Assembly (NCBI GenBank): GCA_024743255.1
Contig: JANSWY010000019.1
Coordinates: 1 to 64,000, forward strand
Length of the DNA stretch: 64,000 nt
Source: a bacterium
Lineage (GTDB): Bacteria; Bacteroidota; Bacteroidia; Cytophagales; Cyclobacteriaceae
Direction of reading: 5' to 3'
The notes beneath the pieces are model-generated. The model saw only the letters and a program-made list of their open reading frames with translations, was not told where the DNA came from and searched no databases. Shown here piece after piece: positions 29,103 through 39,187 of this stretch; position 1 is the stretch's first letter; every line of letters starts with the position of its first letter. A program made the position numbers and the translations under genes.

Positions 29103-31169
29103 ATGAGATTTTCACAACTTGTTTTCAATAATTCCCCATGGTGGATAGTCCTGGCTTTGCTTGCAGGATTAATATACGCATTCATTCTTTACTCCAAAAA
29201 AGGTCCTTGGGGCCCTGGGCTAGAAAAAATCCTTTTTGCTATAAGAACTATAGTTGTAACAATTCTGATATTACTTCTCATCAACCCGCTGATTAAAACA
29301 ATAGAAAACACCACAGTCCCACCTAAAGCGGTGATTGTTGTAGATAATTCTCAATCCCTGACCGAATCTCTAAACCAGTCACAATTAAATGATGGGCTTA
29401 ACAACATTAAACAACTTACTTCTCAACTAACAGATAAAGGTTTTGATGTTGTAGTGAGAGACTTGAACAGTGAAATTGAATTAGACAGCATTAGGTTTAA
29501 CAACCAATCCACGGACATATCTAAAGTCCTGAAAACTATTGAAACAACTTATGATGAGGGAGACTTGTCGCTGTGTTTGCTTTTATCAGATGGCATCTAC
29601 AACCTGGGCAGTTCTCCTGATTACCATAACTATTCCTTCCCGATATACACAATGGGTATAGGAGATTCTATTCCTAAGAAAGATATTATCCTGAAAAATG
29701 TACGATACAATAAAGTAGTTACTAAGGGAAATAAATTTCCGGTTACAGTGGATGTAGTGCACAACGGGTTCGAGAAAACACCAATTACCGTAAATCTTGC
29801 TTTGAATGGCGATAAGATTGATAGCAAAACAATAAGGTTTGATTCCAATTTAAATATTGAAACATTGGAATTCCTGGTTGATGTAGAGGCTTCTGGATTG
29901 AATCGTTTTCAAATAAGCACACCTGTTTTACCAAATGAACAAGTCAATAGCAATAACAGAAAGGACATTTACGTAGACATCATCGATAACAAAGATAAAA
30001 TTCTACTTATTGGCTCAGCGCCTCATCCAGATATTAAAGCGTTGAAGCAAGCAATAGAAAAGAGCAAAAACTTTGAGTTTGTGAACTACATCCCAGGAGT
30101 CACAAAGATTGATGAAGAAGTTTTTGGTGTTGCAATAGCTCACCAGCCGTTTAGCAACAATCGGCAAACAGATCAATTCATTCAAAAACTGATTGAAGCA
30201 AAAACTCCAATCTGGTACATTCTTGGCTCAAGAAGTAACTTGAATACTTTCAACAGAACCAATAACGTTCTTGATGTTCAACAAGTAAGAGGACAATCAG
30301 ACAAGGTTTCTCCAGTACTAAATGAATCCTTCAGCAAATTCAAATTGGCAGACGCTGAGGCAGATGAGTTAGATGATTTCCCTCCAATTAGGGTGCCTTA
30401 TGGAAACTATCAATTCAAAACTCCTAACGAAGTATTGCTAACGCAAAGAATTGGAAGCATTGAAAGCTTAAAGCCATTATTGGTTGTAAGTAATGAATTG
30501 GAAACAAAAGAGGCAGTCCTGCTTGGAACAGGGATTTGGCAATGGCGAATTCAGGAGATTGTAAAAAGTGAAGATTCGAAATCTTTTGACACCTGGGTCT
30601 CCAAATTAATTCAATATCTCAACACTAAAGAAGACAGGAAAAAATTCAGGTTTTACACAAGTTCCGATGAATACAGTGATTCTGAAAGTGTTGTTTTTGA
30701 AACTGAAGCTTACAATAATATCTATGAGAAGATTTATGACGTCCCTGTTGAAATTTCAATTGTAAACGAACTCGGAGAATCCACTAGATATTCTTACGTG
30801 ACCAATGAATCTAATAGCACATACAAATTAGGGGCACTTAAACCTGGAGCCTATACTTATACTGCCACTGCCGTAATAAATGGCAAAAGAGAATCTGTAA
30901 TAGGTGGATTCACGGTAGTCGAATTACAAATAGAAACTGTTAACCTTACGGCTGATTTCAATTTATTAAGAAGGCTATCCAAACAATCCGGAGGAACATT
31001 TAACCTCATCGACAACCCTGGAAATGATCTGGATCAATTGCAGGCACAAGGATTTCTGTTCTCTGAAGAATCTCTGTCACCATTGTATCACTTAAAATGG
31101 ATATTATTTCTCCTGGTAGGATTAGTATCAATAGAATGGTTTAGCAGAAAATATGCTGGGGGCTATTAG
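29103..31169 (+). CDS. membrane protein with von Willebrand factor A-like domain
   Basis: The 688-residue protein has two N-terminal membrane helices (SPWWIVLALLAGLIYAFILY; TIVVTILILLLINPLI), a large soluble region and one C-terminal helix (WILFLLVGLVSIEWFS) just before the end, the layout of BatA/BatB-like or DUF4159-type vWA membrane proteins in Bacteroidota. The vWA-like core begins AVIVVDNSQSL, a MIDAS-like D-x-S-x-S, and LLLSDGIYNLG. A later segment (KILLIGSAPHPDIKALKQAI) resembles a class I glutamine-amidotransferase-like fold. Function unknown; probably an envelope-associated structural or sensing protein. Its last 4 bp overlap the convergent TonB receptor gene. Confidence 0.75.
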   Translation: MRFSQLVFNNSPWWIVLALLAGLIYAFILYSKKGPWGPGLEKILFAIRTIVVTILILLLINPLIKTIENTTVPPKAVIVVDNSQSLTESLNQSQLNDGLNNIKQLTSQLTDKGFDVVVRDLNSEIELDSIRFNNQSTDISKVLKTIETTYDEGDLSLCLLLSDGIYNLGSSPDYHNYSFPIYTMGIGDSIPKKDIILKNVRYNKVVTKGNKFPVTVDVVHNGFEKTPITVNLALNGDKIDSKTIRFDSNLNIETLEFLVDVEASGLNRFQISTPVLPNEQVNSNNRKDIYVDIIDNKDKILLIGSAPHPDIKALKQAIEKSKNFEFVNYIPGVTKIDEEVFGVAIAHQPFSNNRQTDQFIQKLIEAKTPIWYILGSRSNLNTFNRTNNVLDVQQVRGQSDKVSPVLNESFSKFKLADAEADELDDFPPIRVPYGNYQFKTPNEVLLTQRIGSIESLKPLLVVSNELETKEAVLLGTGIWQWRIQEIVKSEDSKSFDTWVSKLIQYLNTKEDRKKFRFYTSSDEYSDSESVVFETEAYNNIYEKIYDVPVEISIVNELGESTRYSYVTNESNSTYKLGALKPGAYTYTATAVINGKRESVIGGFTVVELQIETVNLTADFNLLRRLSKQSGGTFNLIDNPGNDLDQLQAQGFLFSEESLSPLYHLKWILFLLVGLVSIEWFSRKYAGGY

Positions 31170-33256
31170 AAATTGATTACAGCCCCAAAGTAAACAGTCC
31201 TTCTTGAAAAGTACTCTTCCTTCCTGCTAGTATAATCTTGGTTATAAATATGAGTTCTGACATTATCGTGATCTGTTAGGTTATTTGCGCTAGCAAAGGC
31301 AATAATGTTAAAGTCTTCACTCACAAAAAATATCCTACTAATAGCTAACCCCAGACTAAAGTAATCAGTCAATCTCTCAGATTCTTCCGCATATAATGGT
31401 TGAAACACGTTCAAATCCTGATTAAAGAAAGAATTTTGAACAACTGAGTTTACGTTTCCTTCTCTATACAGAACAGAAGAAGTGAATGTCCAGCTATTAT
31501 TGAACTTCCAACTACCATTACCTCTTATGAAATAACCGATATTAGGAATTCCTGAAATAGAATTATTTGGTTGATTCAAGTAGGTGTATGAAATATCAAA
31601 CTGAATCTTATCAGTTATTCTTCTTAATGCATAAAACTCTGCTCCCCAAAAATTAATTGATTCATCGCCATATTCATTTGACTTATGGAAAATCGATGCT
31701 GAGATATTGGATTTTGGAGATTCAAATATCAAATCACTTGAAAGTTGTTCACTTGATATCGAAATACGGCCACTAGAGTTTTCTGAAAGTGCGTCCTTGT
31801 TGTATTTACCAACTCCGATGATCCATTTAAGCTTATCGGTAAATTTGTATTGTAAATTCCCCTGACTGCTCCAATAGGAATCACGATTGAATCGTAAATT
31901 TTTCCTCACTCCGGCTCCCATGACAATCTTTTCACTGAAGAAATACTTAGCATACATAAATACCTCATTTACATTAATATCCTCATCAACTGAATAATCA
32001 ATAAAAGGATGATTTACATCCAGTGCAAATCCGAACTCTGGATAACTACCATCTATTCGCTGTGAACGATTATCAGAGGAAAAACCTGTTTTCAAGTGAA
32101 ACTTCTCTTTCATCAACTGATAATTCACTCCGGCAAACCAATCGGATTTATGTAATTCATTGTCAGACGCACTATAGTTGAAATTCATCTTACTGAAACT
32201 AAGCCCGTTATTCAGACTTATTGTCCCGTGCTTCAGTTGATATTCAAGTTTGGATACTGAGAAATTCCTTTTTTTAGATTGTGAAAAAAGCCCATTGTAT
32301 GAAGGAGACCGGAATTTATAATCATAAGACTCAACAATGGAGTAATTGAAAAGCTTCCAGCTCAGCTTATCTTGCTTAGTATAGAGATAGACACCAAGAT
32401 CCCCAAGATTAAAATCTTTTATGGCTTCTAGTGACTCCTGATTGAATCCCTTAATTAATTCAGATGGCTGATAGTTGGTAAAAAACATCAGACTGGTATT
32501 ATCACTAATTCTTTGTGACCTGCTGTAGCCAAAATTTGCCAGGCTGACATTTAATGTATTTTGATTTTTCTCTAAAATTCTATCATCTGTATTCAGGGAT
32601 ATTAATCCACTTGTAACATTACCATATTCCAACGGTGGGTTACCGGCAAATACGGATAAGTTCTTAACAATCGACGTATTGAAAATACTGAATGTTCCAA
32701 TGCCATTTAACTGTGAAAACCGTACGGCATCATAAATCGGCACATCATTGAAAAAGATACCAGTCTCAATTGGACTGGCACCTCTCAGGCTAATATTAGC
32801 AGACTCATCTGCAGTTGTGGAAGATGGCATTGAGTTAACCGCTAATATTGGATCCGCTTTTGCCGCAGGATTGGTATATATCTCAATCTTATTGATCTTC
32901 TGATATTTAAATTCCTCCGCGATCAATGGGCTGGCTTTGACCACTACTTCCTGGAGCTTATTGTTGATCGGATCCAGGAAAATATCTCTGGAAAATTTAG
33001 CTACTGGAACAATCTTCTCACTAAACCCAATGAAGGAAATCACGAGACTATCTTTCAGGCTTTCCTTCGGAATCTCAAACGTAAATTCTCCATTCAGGCC
33101 AGTGCTTGTTCCCACTCTCCAATTGTTGAGTAAATACACATTGGCTCCTATCAAACCCTCATCATTGGATTTATCCTTTACCACACCGGTCAATTGTTTT
33201 TGCCCAAAAAGGACCGAAGATATAGTTGAAAGTAAAATGATTAATGCCAGTCTCAT
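31166..33256 (-). CDS. TonB-dependent receptor with carboxypeptidase-regulatory-like N-terminus
   Basis: The 696 residues start with a signal peptide and a carboxypeptidase-regulatory-like domain (LTGVVKDKSNDEGLIGANVY), then a plug domain (NISLRGASPIETGIFFNDVP) and a beta-barrel ending RTVYFGAVINF, the expected terminal aromatic strand. Such receptors import ligands across the outer membrane with energy from TonB. It lacks a SusD or DUF4249 neighbour. Instead it follows a TPR-protein gene by 5 bp, and that unit begins just after a winged-helix regulator gene with a palindromic site in between. The ligand is not predictable. Confidence 0.88.
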   Translation of the reverse strand: MRLALIILLSTISSVLFGQKQLTGVVKDKSNDEGLIGANVYLLNNWRVGTSTGLNGEFTFEIPKESLKDSLVISFIGFSEKIVPVAKFSRDIFLDPINNKLQEVVVKASPLIAEEFKYQKINKIEIYTNPAAKADPILAVNSMPSSTTADESANISLRGASPIETGIFFNDVPIYDAVRFSQLNGIGTFSIFNTSIVKNLSVFAGNPPLEYGNVTSGLISLNTDDRILEKNQNTLNVSLANFGYSRSQRISDNTSLMFFTNYQPSELIKGFNQESLEAIKDFNLGDLGVYLYTKQDKLSWKLFNYSIVESYDYKFRSPSYNGLFSQSKKRNFSVSKLEYQLKHGTISLNNGLSFSKMNFNYSASDNELHKSDWFAGVNYQLMKEKFHLKTGFSSDNRSQRIDGSYPEFGFALDVNHPFIDYSVDEDINVNEVFMYAKYFFSEKIVMGAGVRKNLRFNRDSYWSSQGNLQYKFTDKLKWIIGVGKYNKDALSENSSGRISISSEQLSSDLIFESPKSNISASIFHKSNEYGDESINFWGAEFYALRRITDKIQFDISYTYLNQPNNSISGIPNIGYFIRGNGSWKFNNSWTFTSSVLYREGNVNSVVQNSFFNQDLNVFQPLYAEESERLTDYFSLGLAISRIFFVSEDFNIIAFASANNLTDHDNVRTHIYNQDYTSRKEEYFSRRTVYFGAVINF

Positions 33257-33261
33257 GGTTC

Positions 33262-34011
33262 TTATTTTGATGCTAACAATGAAGGAAGTAATGATTTACT
33301 CACCCAGTAGAAGTCAGGTTCTAGTTCAATGGCTTTTCTATAGATCTTTTCTGCATTTTCAGAATCACCATTTTTCTGATAACTAATACCTAAGTGAGCC
33401 AAAGCATCCAGATAAAGCCAATTATTCTGAATATTATCAGGGGTCTCTTCAAATTTCTCAATTGCTTTGATGAATGACTCTTGTGCTTCCTCCGTATCAC
33501 CACCGAACATAGAGGGAGTGTATAACTTAGATCCGGCAAACAGTTTTATTACTAAAGGAGAATCCGGAGCAAATTCTACAGCATCATCCATATTTGAAGA
33601 ACTCTTGTAGCCCAGGTACATTCCTTTCATCGGCGAGTAGGCCATTTCAAGACCCATCACTGATGATAAAACTGCCTGCGGCTCTCCCAATGAATTATCT
33701 TCATCAATGATTTCTTTCAGCAAATCTTTTGTAGCTGATAAATACTTATCAAAAGAGTCTTCATCTTTTGTAGCCATCGTAGCACTAAGTAACCCGTAGT
33801 AAGCCATGGCCAAGTCAAACTTGTTACTGGTGCTTGGATCAGATGCAACTCTCTTCTGTTCTATGCCAACTGCTTTCTCCCAAAGTGTCACACTGCTTTT
33901 CAGGTAGGCTGCATAACTAATTTCTTTAACTTCTGTCTGCGCTTGAGCAACTGTGGCTGCTAATAAACCAATTAGCAACACCACGACGATACAATAATTT
34001 TTCATACTCAT
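33262..34011 (-). CDS. secreted TPR-repeat protein
   Basis: The 249-residue protein has a signal peptide (MKNYCIVVVLLIGLLAATVAQAQ; an ATG two codons upstream is also possible). The C-terminal half contains tetratricopeptide-like helices (ALAHLGISYQKNGDSENAEKIYRKAIELEPDFYWV), a clear TPR unit. It is five bases upstream of the TonB receptor gene and probably forms one operon with it, suggesting a periplasmic partner of the receptor. A palindrome sits 17 bp upstream of the start. Confidence 0.8.
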   Translation of the reverse strand: MSMKNYCIVVVLLIGLLAATVAQAQTEVKEISYAAYLKSSVTLWEKAVGIEQKRVASDPSTSNKFDLAMAYYGLLSATMATKDEDSFDKYLSATKDLLKEIIDEDNSLGEPQAVLSSVMGLEMAYSPMKGMYLGYKSSSNMDDAVEFAPDSPLVIKLFAGSKLYTPSMFGGDTEEAQESFIKAIEKFEETPDNIQNNWLYLDALAHLGISYQKNGDSENAEKIYRKAIELEPDFYWVSKSLLPSLLASK

Positions 34012-34026
34012 ATTTAGTCATAAACT

Positions 34027-34043
34027 GGTTTATATTATAAACC
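34027..34043. promoter_or_regulatory. palindromic operator candidate, copy 1
   Basis: GGTTTATATTATAAACC: a perfect inverted repeat (8-bp arms around one central base) between the winged-helix regulator gene and the TPR/TonB-receptor operon. The 17-base GTTTATATTATAAACCT is repeated exactly at 34954-34970 upstream of the regulator's own operon. It is likely the regulator's binding site. Confidence 0.7.
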
Positions 34044-34059
34044 TTATATTCAAAAAAAT

Positions 34060-34350
34060 TTATTTATTAATATACTGTTTCAAAATGTTCACATAGTTTT
34101 CGAACGCATTGATTCCCTGCTTAGTAATCTTACAGGACGTAACTGGTTTCTTACCCTGGAACTTCTTAGTAATCTCGATATAACCAGCTGTAGACAACTT
34201 ATCCAACTGTACGCTAAGGTTCCCTGCCGTAGCTCCAGTCTTTTCTTTTATAAAGACGAACTCGGCTGATTCCACCCCAATCAACAGTGACATAATTGCC
34301 AATCTTAATTGAGAGTGCAGTAATGGATCAAGATCACTAAACGCTTTCAT
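34060..34350 (-). CDS. winged-helix (MarR/PF13601-like) transcriptional regulator
   Basis: The 96-residue protein is a single winged helix: LLHSQLRLAIMSLLIGVESA, then a recognition-helix region TGATAGNLSVQLDKLSTAGYIE and a wing KKFQGKKPVTSCKITKQG. This matches the small winged-helix DNA-binding family often found in Bacteroidota beside a multi-pass membrane protein. It overlaps that gene by 14 bp. Identical palindromes lie upstream of its own operon and upstream of the next operon, suggesting autoregulation and control of the TPR/TonB receptor pair. No sensor domain is visible, so the membrane partner may provide the signal. Confidence 0.88.
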   Translation of the reverse strand: MKAFSDLDPLLHSQLRLAIMSLLIGVESAEFVFIKEKTGATAGNLSVQLDKLSTAGYIEITKKFQGKKPVTSCKITKQGINAFENYVNILKQYINK

Positions 34351-34924
34351 TCTTAATTTTTGCTCTTAAAAGATATCCAGGGATTAAATAACCAACAACA
34401 ATCGCTGCTGCCCCAACTAAACTTTGCTCTGGTATTTCCACTAAAAAGCCAAGTACAGCAAACAACCAAAAAGCGGCCCCTCCGAACATTAACGGCTTAA
34501 ATCTAATTGCTACTCCTGTAATAAATGTGGGAGTTGCTGTTAATAGCATCACCAAAGGATTAACATAGTAATTAACCTTCACCAAAGCTCCTAACACTAT
34601 TATCAAAGATATTATAAAACACATCCACAAATACCCTATTAAAGTACCCATATGAGTTTTAACTTTGCTTCTTTTACTTCTTCTGGCACTATCAATTCCT
34701 GTGTAAATTCCAGCAGGGATAGATAATATTGGCCATACGATAAACGGGTTTACAACATCTGTAAACTCAATCATGTAGTATACAGATAAATTACTAATAG
34801 CAACAACCCACCCCCATAATAGAAAGTAAGTCTGTTTATCATCGTAATAACCTTTCGCAGAAGAAATCATCTCATTGATGATTTGTAAGCTATCGTGCCC
34901 GGACATTGATTTGTTCTCTTCCAT
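34337..34924 (-). CDS. multi-pass membrane protein paired with the winged-helix regulator
   Basis: The 195-residue protein has about five hydrophobic helices (FLLWGWVVAISNLSVYYMI, LWMCFIISLIIVLGAL, FWLFAVLGFLVEI, IVVGYLIPGYLL) after a short soluble N-terminus that is polar and helical (SGHDSLQIINEMISSAKGYY). I do not recognise a named family. The 14-bp overlap with the regulator gene indicates translational coupling, so this may be a membrane sensor or anchor for it. Confidence 0.72.
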   Translation of the reverse strand: MEENKSMSGHDSLQIINEMISSAKGYYDDKQTYFLLWGWVVAISNLSVYYMIEFTDVVNPFIVWPILSIPAGIYTGIDSARRSKRSKVKTHMGTLIGYLWMCFIISLIIVLGALVKVNYYVNPLVMLLTATPTFITGVAIRFKPLMFGGAAFWLFAVLGFLVEIPEQSLVGAAAIVVGYLIPGYLLRAKIKNESV

Positions 34925-34953
34925 CTTAGTTTGATTTTTGCAATTATAAAGTA

Positions 34954-34968
34954 GTTTATATTATAAAC
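34954..34968. promoter_or_regulatory. palindromic operator candidate, copy 2
   Basis: GTTTATATTATAAAC: a 15-bp inverted repeat identical to the core of copy 1, 30-44 bp upstream of the membrane-protein/regulator operon and probably overlapping its -33 region. Confidence 0.7.
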
Positions 34969-35157
34969 CTAATTATAGATAAATAGGTTGCATTATTCTC
35001 TAAATATTTCTTTGAATGCCTTCATTCCTTATCAAAAACTGATGAAAGTCATGTTTTCATTTTCGACAGCATTCTACTTTTACAATTGATTTACCTGCCA
35101 AATATGTTAAATTGGTGAATTCCTTCACCAAAGTAAGAACTATCAATTCTGACCAAT

Positions 35158-36489
35158 ATGAAAATGATTTTATCCTTGTTCAACCGACTACTCCTTTTAG
35201 GATCTGCATTCGCATTACTATTTCTGGCTTCTTGCTCAGATGATGAAGGTGGTGGAGATGATAATAACTCCACTGAATATGAAATAACAATTGAAGGTAT
35301 GTCTACCTCAAATGAAAGTGATATGGGTGCTGGGTTTAGAATAGTAATTGCTCCTAGTAATAGTACTGGTTCAGATATCACGGTATCGTATGAATTATCC
35401 GGAACAGCTACTGCAGGAATGGACTACCAAAATCCTTCTGGAACAGCAACACTGAGCAATGGTGCGTCTGAGGTTGAGGTTGCTATCCCTTTTATTGACG
35501 ACAGCTCCGATGAAGGAGATGAGACTATCATCATCACTTTGGTTTCTACCGGATTACCTACTGATGTTATGCTGGGATCCAGTAATATTTTAACCATTAC
35601 TATTTCTGATGATGATTCCGGTTCTGGAACATGTGCAAATGATAATTCTATCAATCAAGATAATCATGAGTGTGATTTATCCCCAACTGTTGCCAATACT
35701 TATTCTGAGTCCGTTTCGGGCGACACTAGAACGGTTCAATCCAATGGAATACCAGAGCATGATTATAGAATTCAAATTCCTGATCAGGTTAATGAATTAA
35801 ATAGTATGAACCGTACGTGGGAAATGGACGCTACTCCAAATTTAGGATCATCAACAACAGACATTACCAATGACGGCCAACCAGTATGGAGATTTGGTGT
35901 TGCCAAAAATGGGGTTCCAATTGACCCTGCTCCTGCTCAACCATTCATCTTTGAGAACACCATGACTGGAGAATATAATTTCGACTGGGTATTCGAACCC
36001 AACTGGAATATGGAAGCTGTAGGGCTTGATTGTGCTGTAGCACACGTACAACCTGACGGAACATATCATTACCATGGAGATATGGCTATTTTCGCAGATC
36101 AATTATTGAGCGGATTAGGATCAGGTACCACTACTCCTTCAGAGCCAGTTCAAATAGGTTGGGCAGCTGATGGATTTCCAATATTATACAAATACGGACC
36201 TGGTTCAAACGGTACAATCACTGAACTAATGCCTAGCTATCAACTTAAATCCGGTGAACGTCCTGGTGATGGTGTAAGTGAGCCCTGTGGGGAATACACA
36301 GGTAAATACACGAATGATTTTGAATATGTATCAGGATTAGGTGATTTGGATGAGTGTAATGGAATTGAAAGAAGCATAACAATCGGTGGTGATACATTCA
36401 GCTACTTCTATGTGATTACATCTGATTTCCCTATTATCTCCAGATGTATTTCAGGGCCTCCAAATCAAAGCTTTAGATTGGGAAACTAA
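35158..36489 (+). CDS. YHYH-domain lipoprotein with Calx-beta domain
   Basis: The 443 residues open with a lipoprotein signal (FALLFLASCSDD). An acidic linker precedes a Calx-beta-type domain (about 45-155; SGTATAGMDYQNPSGTATL and DEGDETIIITLVSTG), a calcium-binding surface module. The C-terminal 280 residues form a YHYH domain, with the eponymous TYHYHGDMAIF and GWAADGFPILYKYG segments and several conserved Cys. The function of YHYH proteins is unknown; they are often surface or exported proteins. No clear operon partner; the shared hairpin downstream terminates clpC from the opposite direction. Confidence 0.85.
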   Translation: MKMILSLFNRLLLLGSAFALLFLASCSDDEGGGDDNNSTEYEITIEGMSTSNESDMGAGFRIVIAPSNSTGSDITVSYELSGTATAGMDYQNPSGTATLSNGASEVEVAIPFIDDSSDEGDETIIITLVSTGLPTDVMLGSSNILTITISDDDSGSGTCANDNSINQDNHECDLSPTVANTYSESVSGDTRTVQSNGIPEHDYRIQIPDQVNELNSMNRTWEMDATPNLGSSTTDITNDGQPVWRFGVAKNGVPIDPAPAQPFIFENTMTGEYNFDWVFEPNWNMEAVGLDCAVAHVQPDGTYHYHGDMAIFADQLLSGLGSGTTTPSEPVQIGWAADGFPILYKYGPGSNGTITELMPSYQLKSGERPGDGVSEPCGEYTGKYTNDFEYVSGLGDLDECNGIERSITIGGDTFSYFYVITSDFPIISRCISGPPNQSFRLGN

Positions 36490-36511
36490 GAGTTTTACAA
36501 AAAGCATAAGA

Positions 36512-36541
36512 CAAAAAAAAGGCGCTCATTAGAGCGCCTTT
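36512..36541 (-). terminator. terminator after clpC (possibly bidirectional)
   Basis: A 10-bp stem (AAAGGCGCTC with GAGCGCCTTT), loop ATTA. On the minus strand it is followed by a long T-run and starts 6 bp after the clpC stop; on the plus strand the tail is only partly T-rich. Confidence 0.88.
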
Positions 36542-36546
36542 ACTAT

Positions 36547-39084
36547 TTATCCTTTGTCTTCTTTGACTTTCTGTTTCTTAATCTTGATTTTCAGTTCATC
36601 AGACTTCCCATCATGATCCGCCTGGATGGTATCACCTTCCTGAGCCTCTCCTTTAAGGATTTCTTCTGCTACTGCATCTTCAAGATATTTCTGAATCGCT
36701 CTGTTTAGAGGTCTTGCTCCAAACTGAGGATCATATCCTTTATCTGCAAGGAAATCTTTGGCCTTCTTAGTCAATTCAACTTTGTAACCAAGATCAGTAA
36801 TTCTACTAAACAGTTTTCCTAATGTGATATCGATAATTTGATGGATATGCTCTCTTTCAAGTGAGTTAAACACAATCACATCATCCAATCTATTTAAGAA
36901 TTCAGGACTGAATGCTTTTTTCAGTGCATTCTGAATTGTTGACTTCATCAACTCATCCATGCTATCCTTTTTGCTTTGAGTAGCAAAACCGATACCAGCT
37001 CCGAAATCTTTAAGATCTCTAACACCAATATTTGATGTCATAATGATAATTGTATTTCTGAAATCAACTCTTCTTCCAAGTCCATCTGTTAAAATTCCAT
37101 CGTCAAGAACCTGAAGTAGAATGTTAAATACATCTGGGTGAGCTTTTTCAATCTCATCAAGAAGTACTACGCTGTAAGGCTTTCTTCTTACTTTTTCAGT
37201 AAGCTGACCACCTTCTTCATATCCAACGTATCCTGGAGGCGCTCCAACTAGTCTTGATACAGAGAATTTCTCCATATACTCAGACATATCAATTCTTACC
37301 AGAGAATCTTCTTTATCGAACAGGTAGCTCGAAAGAACTTTCGCCATTTCTGTTTTACCTACTCCAGTTGGACCTAAGAAAATAAATGAACCAATTGGTT
37401 TCTTAGGGTCTTTCAATCCAACTCTTGTTCTTTGAATTGCTTTTACCAATTTCTCAACAGCTTCATCCTGACCGATTACTCTTCCTTTAAGCTCCTCCTT
37501 CATGGTTAGAAGTTTATTGCTTTCTTTCTGAGCAATTCTCTTAGTAGGGATACCAGTCATCATTGCAATTACTTCTGCAACATTTTCCTCGTCAACTAAA
37601 TATCTTTTAGATTTAGTTTCTTCCTCCCACTTTGCTTTCTCAGCATCAAGCTGAGCGATCATTTTCTTTTCTTTATCCCTTAGTTGTGCAGCCTCTTCAT
37701 ACTTCTGGCTTTTTACAACTCTGTTTTTCTCTTTCTTGATGTCCTCAATAGACTCTTCCAACTTCACAATCTCATCTGGAACATTGATATTATTGATGTG
37801 TACTCTTGCCCCAGCCTCATCCATCACGTCAATGGCCTTGTCTGGTAAGTATCTATCACTTATATATCTGTCAGATAAACTCACACATGCATCAACAGCC
37901 TCTTGACTGTAATTCACATGGTGGTGAGATTCATATTTATCCTTGATGTTATTAAGGATTTGAACAGTCTCTTCAGGAGTAGTAGCGTCAACCATTACTA
38001 CCTGGAACCTTCTTGCCAAAGCACCATCTTTCTCGATGTACTGTCTGTACTCATCAAGAGTTGTAGCACCGATGCATTGTATTTCTCCTCTTGCCAATGC
38101 TGGTTTGAACATGTTAGATGCATCAAGCGAACCTGAAGCTCCCCCTGCTCCTACAATAGTGTGGAGCTCATCGATGAACAGAATTACTTCTGGCGATTTC
38201 TCTATTTCATTCATCACCGCTTTCATTCTCTCCTCAAACTGACCTCTGTACTTAGTACCTGCGACAAGTGAAGCAAGATCTAAAGTCACCACTCTCTTGC
38301 CAAATAACACTCTGGAAACTTTCTTTTGAACAATTCTCAAAGCTAATCCTTCAGCAATTGCGGTTTTACCCACACCTGGCTCTCCAATTAGGATTGGGTT
38401 GTTTTTCTTTCTCCTTGAAAGTATCTGCGCAACCCTTTCGATTTCTTTGTCTCTTCCTACAATCGGATCAAGCTTATCTTCTTCTGCTAATTTGGTCAGA
38501 TCTCTTCCGAAGTTATCCAATACTGGAGTTCTTGATTTTTCTCCTGGCTTAGAAGAGGATTCTTTTCCTCCGCCCCCAGAAGATCCACCAAATATTCTTG
38601 ATGAGTCGTCATCACCATCATCAGTATCAGAAGATGCTAATGGATTCTCAGCTTGATATTCCAGTAGTTCTTTCACTACATCATAAGAAACGTCGAATTT
38701 ATTTAGAATCTGGGTTGCCAGATTATCTTCATCTCTAAGGATAGACAGCAGCAGATGTTCAGTACCTATTAATTGGCTCTTGAAAATTTTAGCCTCGAGA
38801 TACGTAATTTTTAAGACTTTCTCTGATTGTCTGGTCAAAGGAATGTTAGCAAGGTTCTTAACATTACTAGTTGCTGTACCTTTTGTTGCTTGTTCTATAG
38901 AAGATCTCAAGTCTTCCATATTAACACCCAACTTTTTCAGTAAACCAACAGCAACGCCTTCACCTTCTCTTATCATTCCAAGAAGCAAATGCTCAGTCCC
39001 AATGTAGTCGTGCCCTAGTCTCAAGGCCTCCTCACGGCTTAGCGATATTACTTCTTTTACTCTATTTGAAAATTTTGCCTCCAT
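36547..39084 (-). CDS. clpC: ATP-dependent Clp protease ATP-binding subunit ClpC
   Basis: ATG 39084 (845 residues) is chosen because the family begins [20 protein letters not shown]; an ATG 15 bp upstream is the alternative. N-terminal Clp repeats (about 5-140) are followed by an AAA+ domain with [13 protein letters not shown] and [16 protein letters not shown], a UVR-type coiled region ([18 protein letters not shown]), then a second AAA+ domain with [14 protein letters not shown] and [15 protein letters not shown], and a ClpB-type C-terminus. A Ser/Gly-rich, Asp-rich linker ([20 protein letters not shown]) between the N-domain and the first ATPase is unusually long. ClpC unfolds proteins for degradation by ClpP; clpP is not in the window. 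Confidence 0.96.
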   Translation of the reverse strand: MEAKFSNRVKEVISLSREEALRLGHDYIGTEHLLLGMIREGEGVAVGLLKKLGVNMEDLRSSIEQATKGTATSNVKNLANIPLTRQSEKVLKITYLEAKIFKSQLIGTEHLLLSILRDEDNLATQILNKFDVSYDVVKELLEYQAENPLASSDTDDGDDDSSRIFGGSSGGGGKESSSKPGEKSRTPVLDNFGRDLTKLAEEDKLDPIVGRDKEIERVAQILSRRKKNNPILIGEPGVGKTAIAEGLALRIVQKKVSRVLFGKRVVTLDLASLVAGTKYRGQFEERMKAVMNEIEKSPEVILFIDELHTIVGAGGASGSLDASNMFKPALARGEIQCIGATTLDEYRQYIEKDGALARRFQVVMVDATTPEETVQILNNIKDKYESHHHVNYSQEAVDACVSLSDRYISDRYLPDKAIDVMDEAGARVHINNINVPDEIVKLEESIEDIKKEKNRVVKSQKYEEAAQLRDKEKKMIAQLDAEKAKWEEETKSKRYLVDEENVAEVIAMMTGIPTKRIAQKESNKLLTMKEELKGRVIGQDEAVEKLVKAIQRTRVGLKDPKKPIGSFIFLGPTGVGKTEMAKVLSSYLFDKEDSLVRIDMSEYMEKFSVSRLVGAPPGYVGYEEGGQLTEKVRRKPYSVVLLDEIEKAHPDVFNILLQVLDDGILTDGLGRRVDFRNTIIIMTSNIGVRDLKDFGAGIGFATQSKKDSMDELMKSTIQNALKKAFSPEFLNRLDDVIVFNSLEREHIHQIIDITLGKLFSRITDLGYKVELTKKAKDFLADKGYDPQFGARPLNRAIQKYLEDAVAEEILKGEAQEGDTIQADHDGKSDELKIKIKKQKVKEDKG

Positions 39085-39187
39085 ATCTGGATATTTCATT
39101 CTTAGTAAAAATAAGAGTTTAGGCTCTTATATGCTATTATTAAAACTAATTTTTAAACGTTCTGTTTTCACCTTTCGTTCAACTGCA

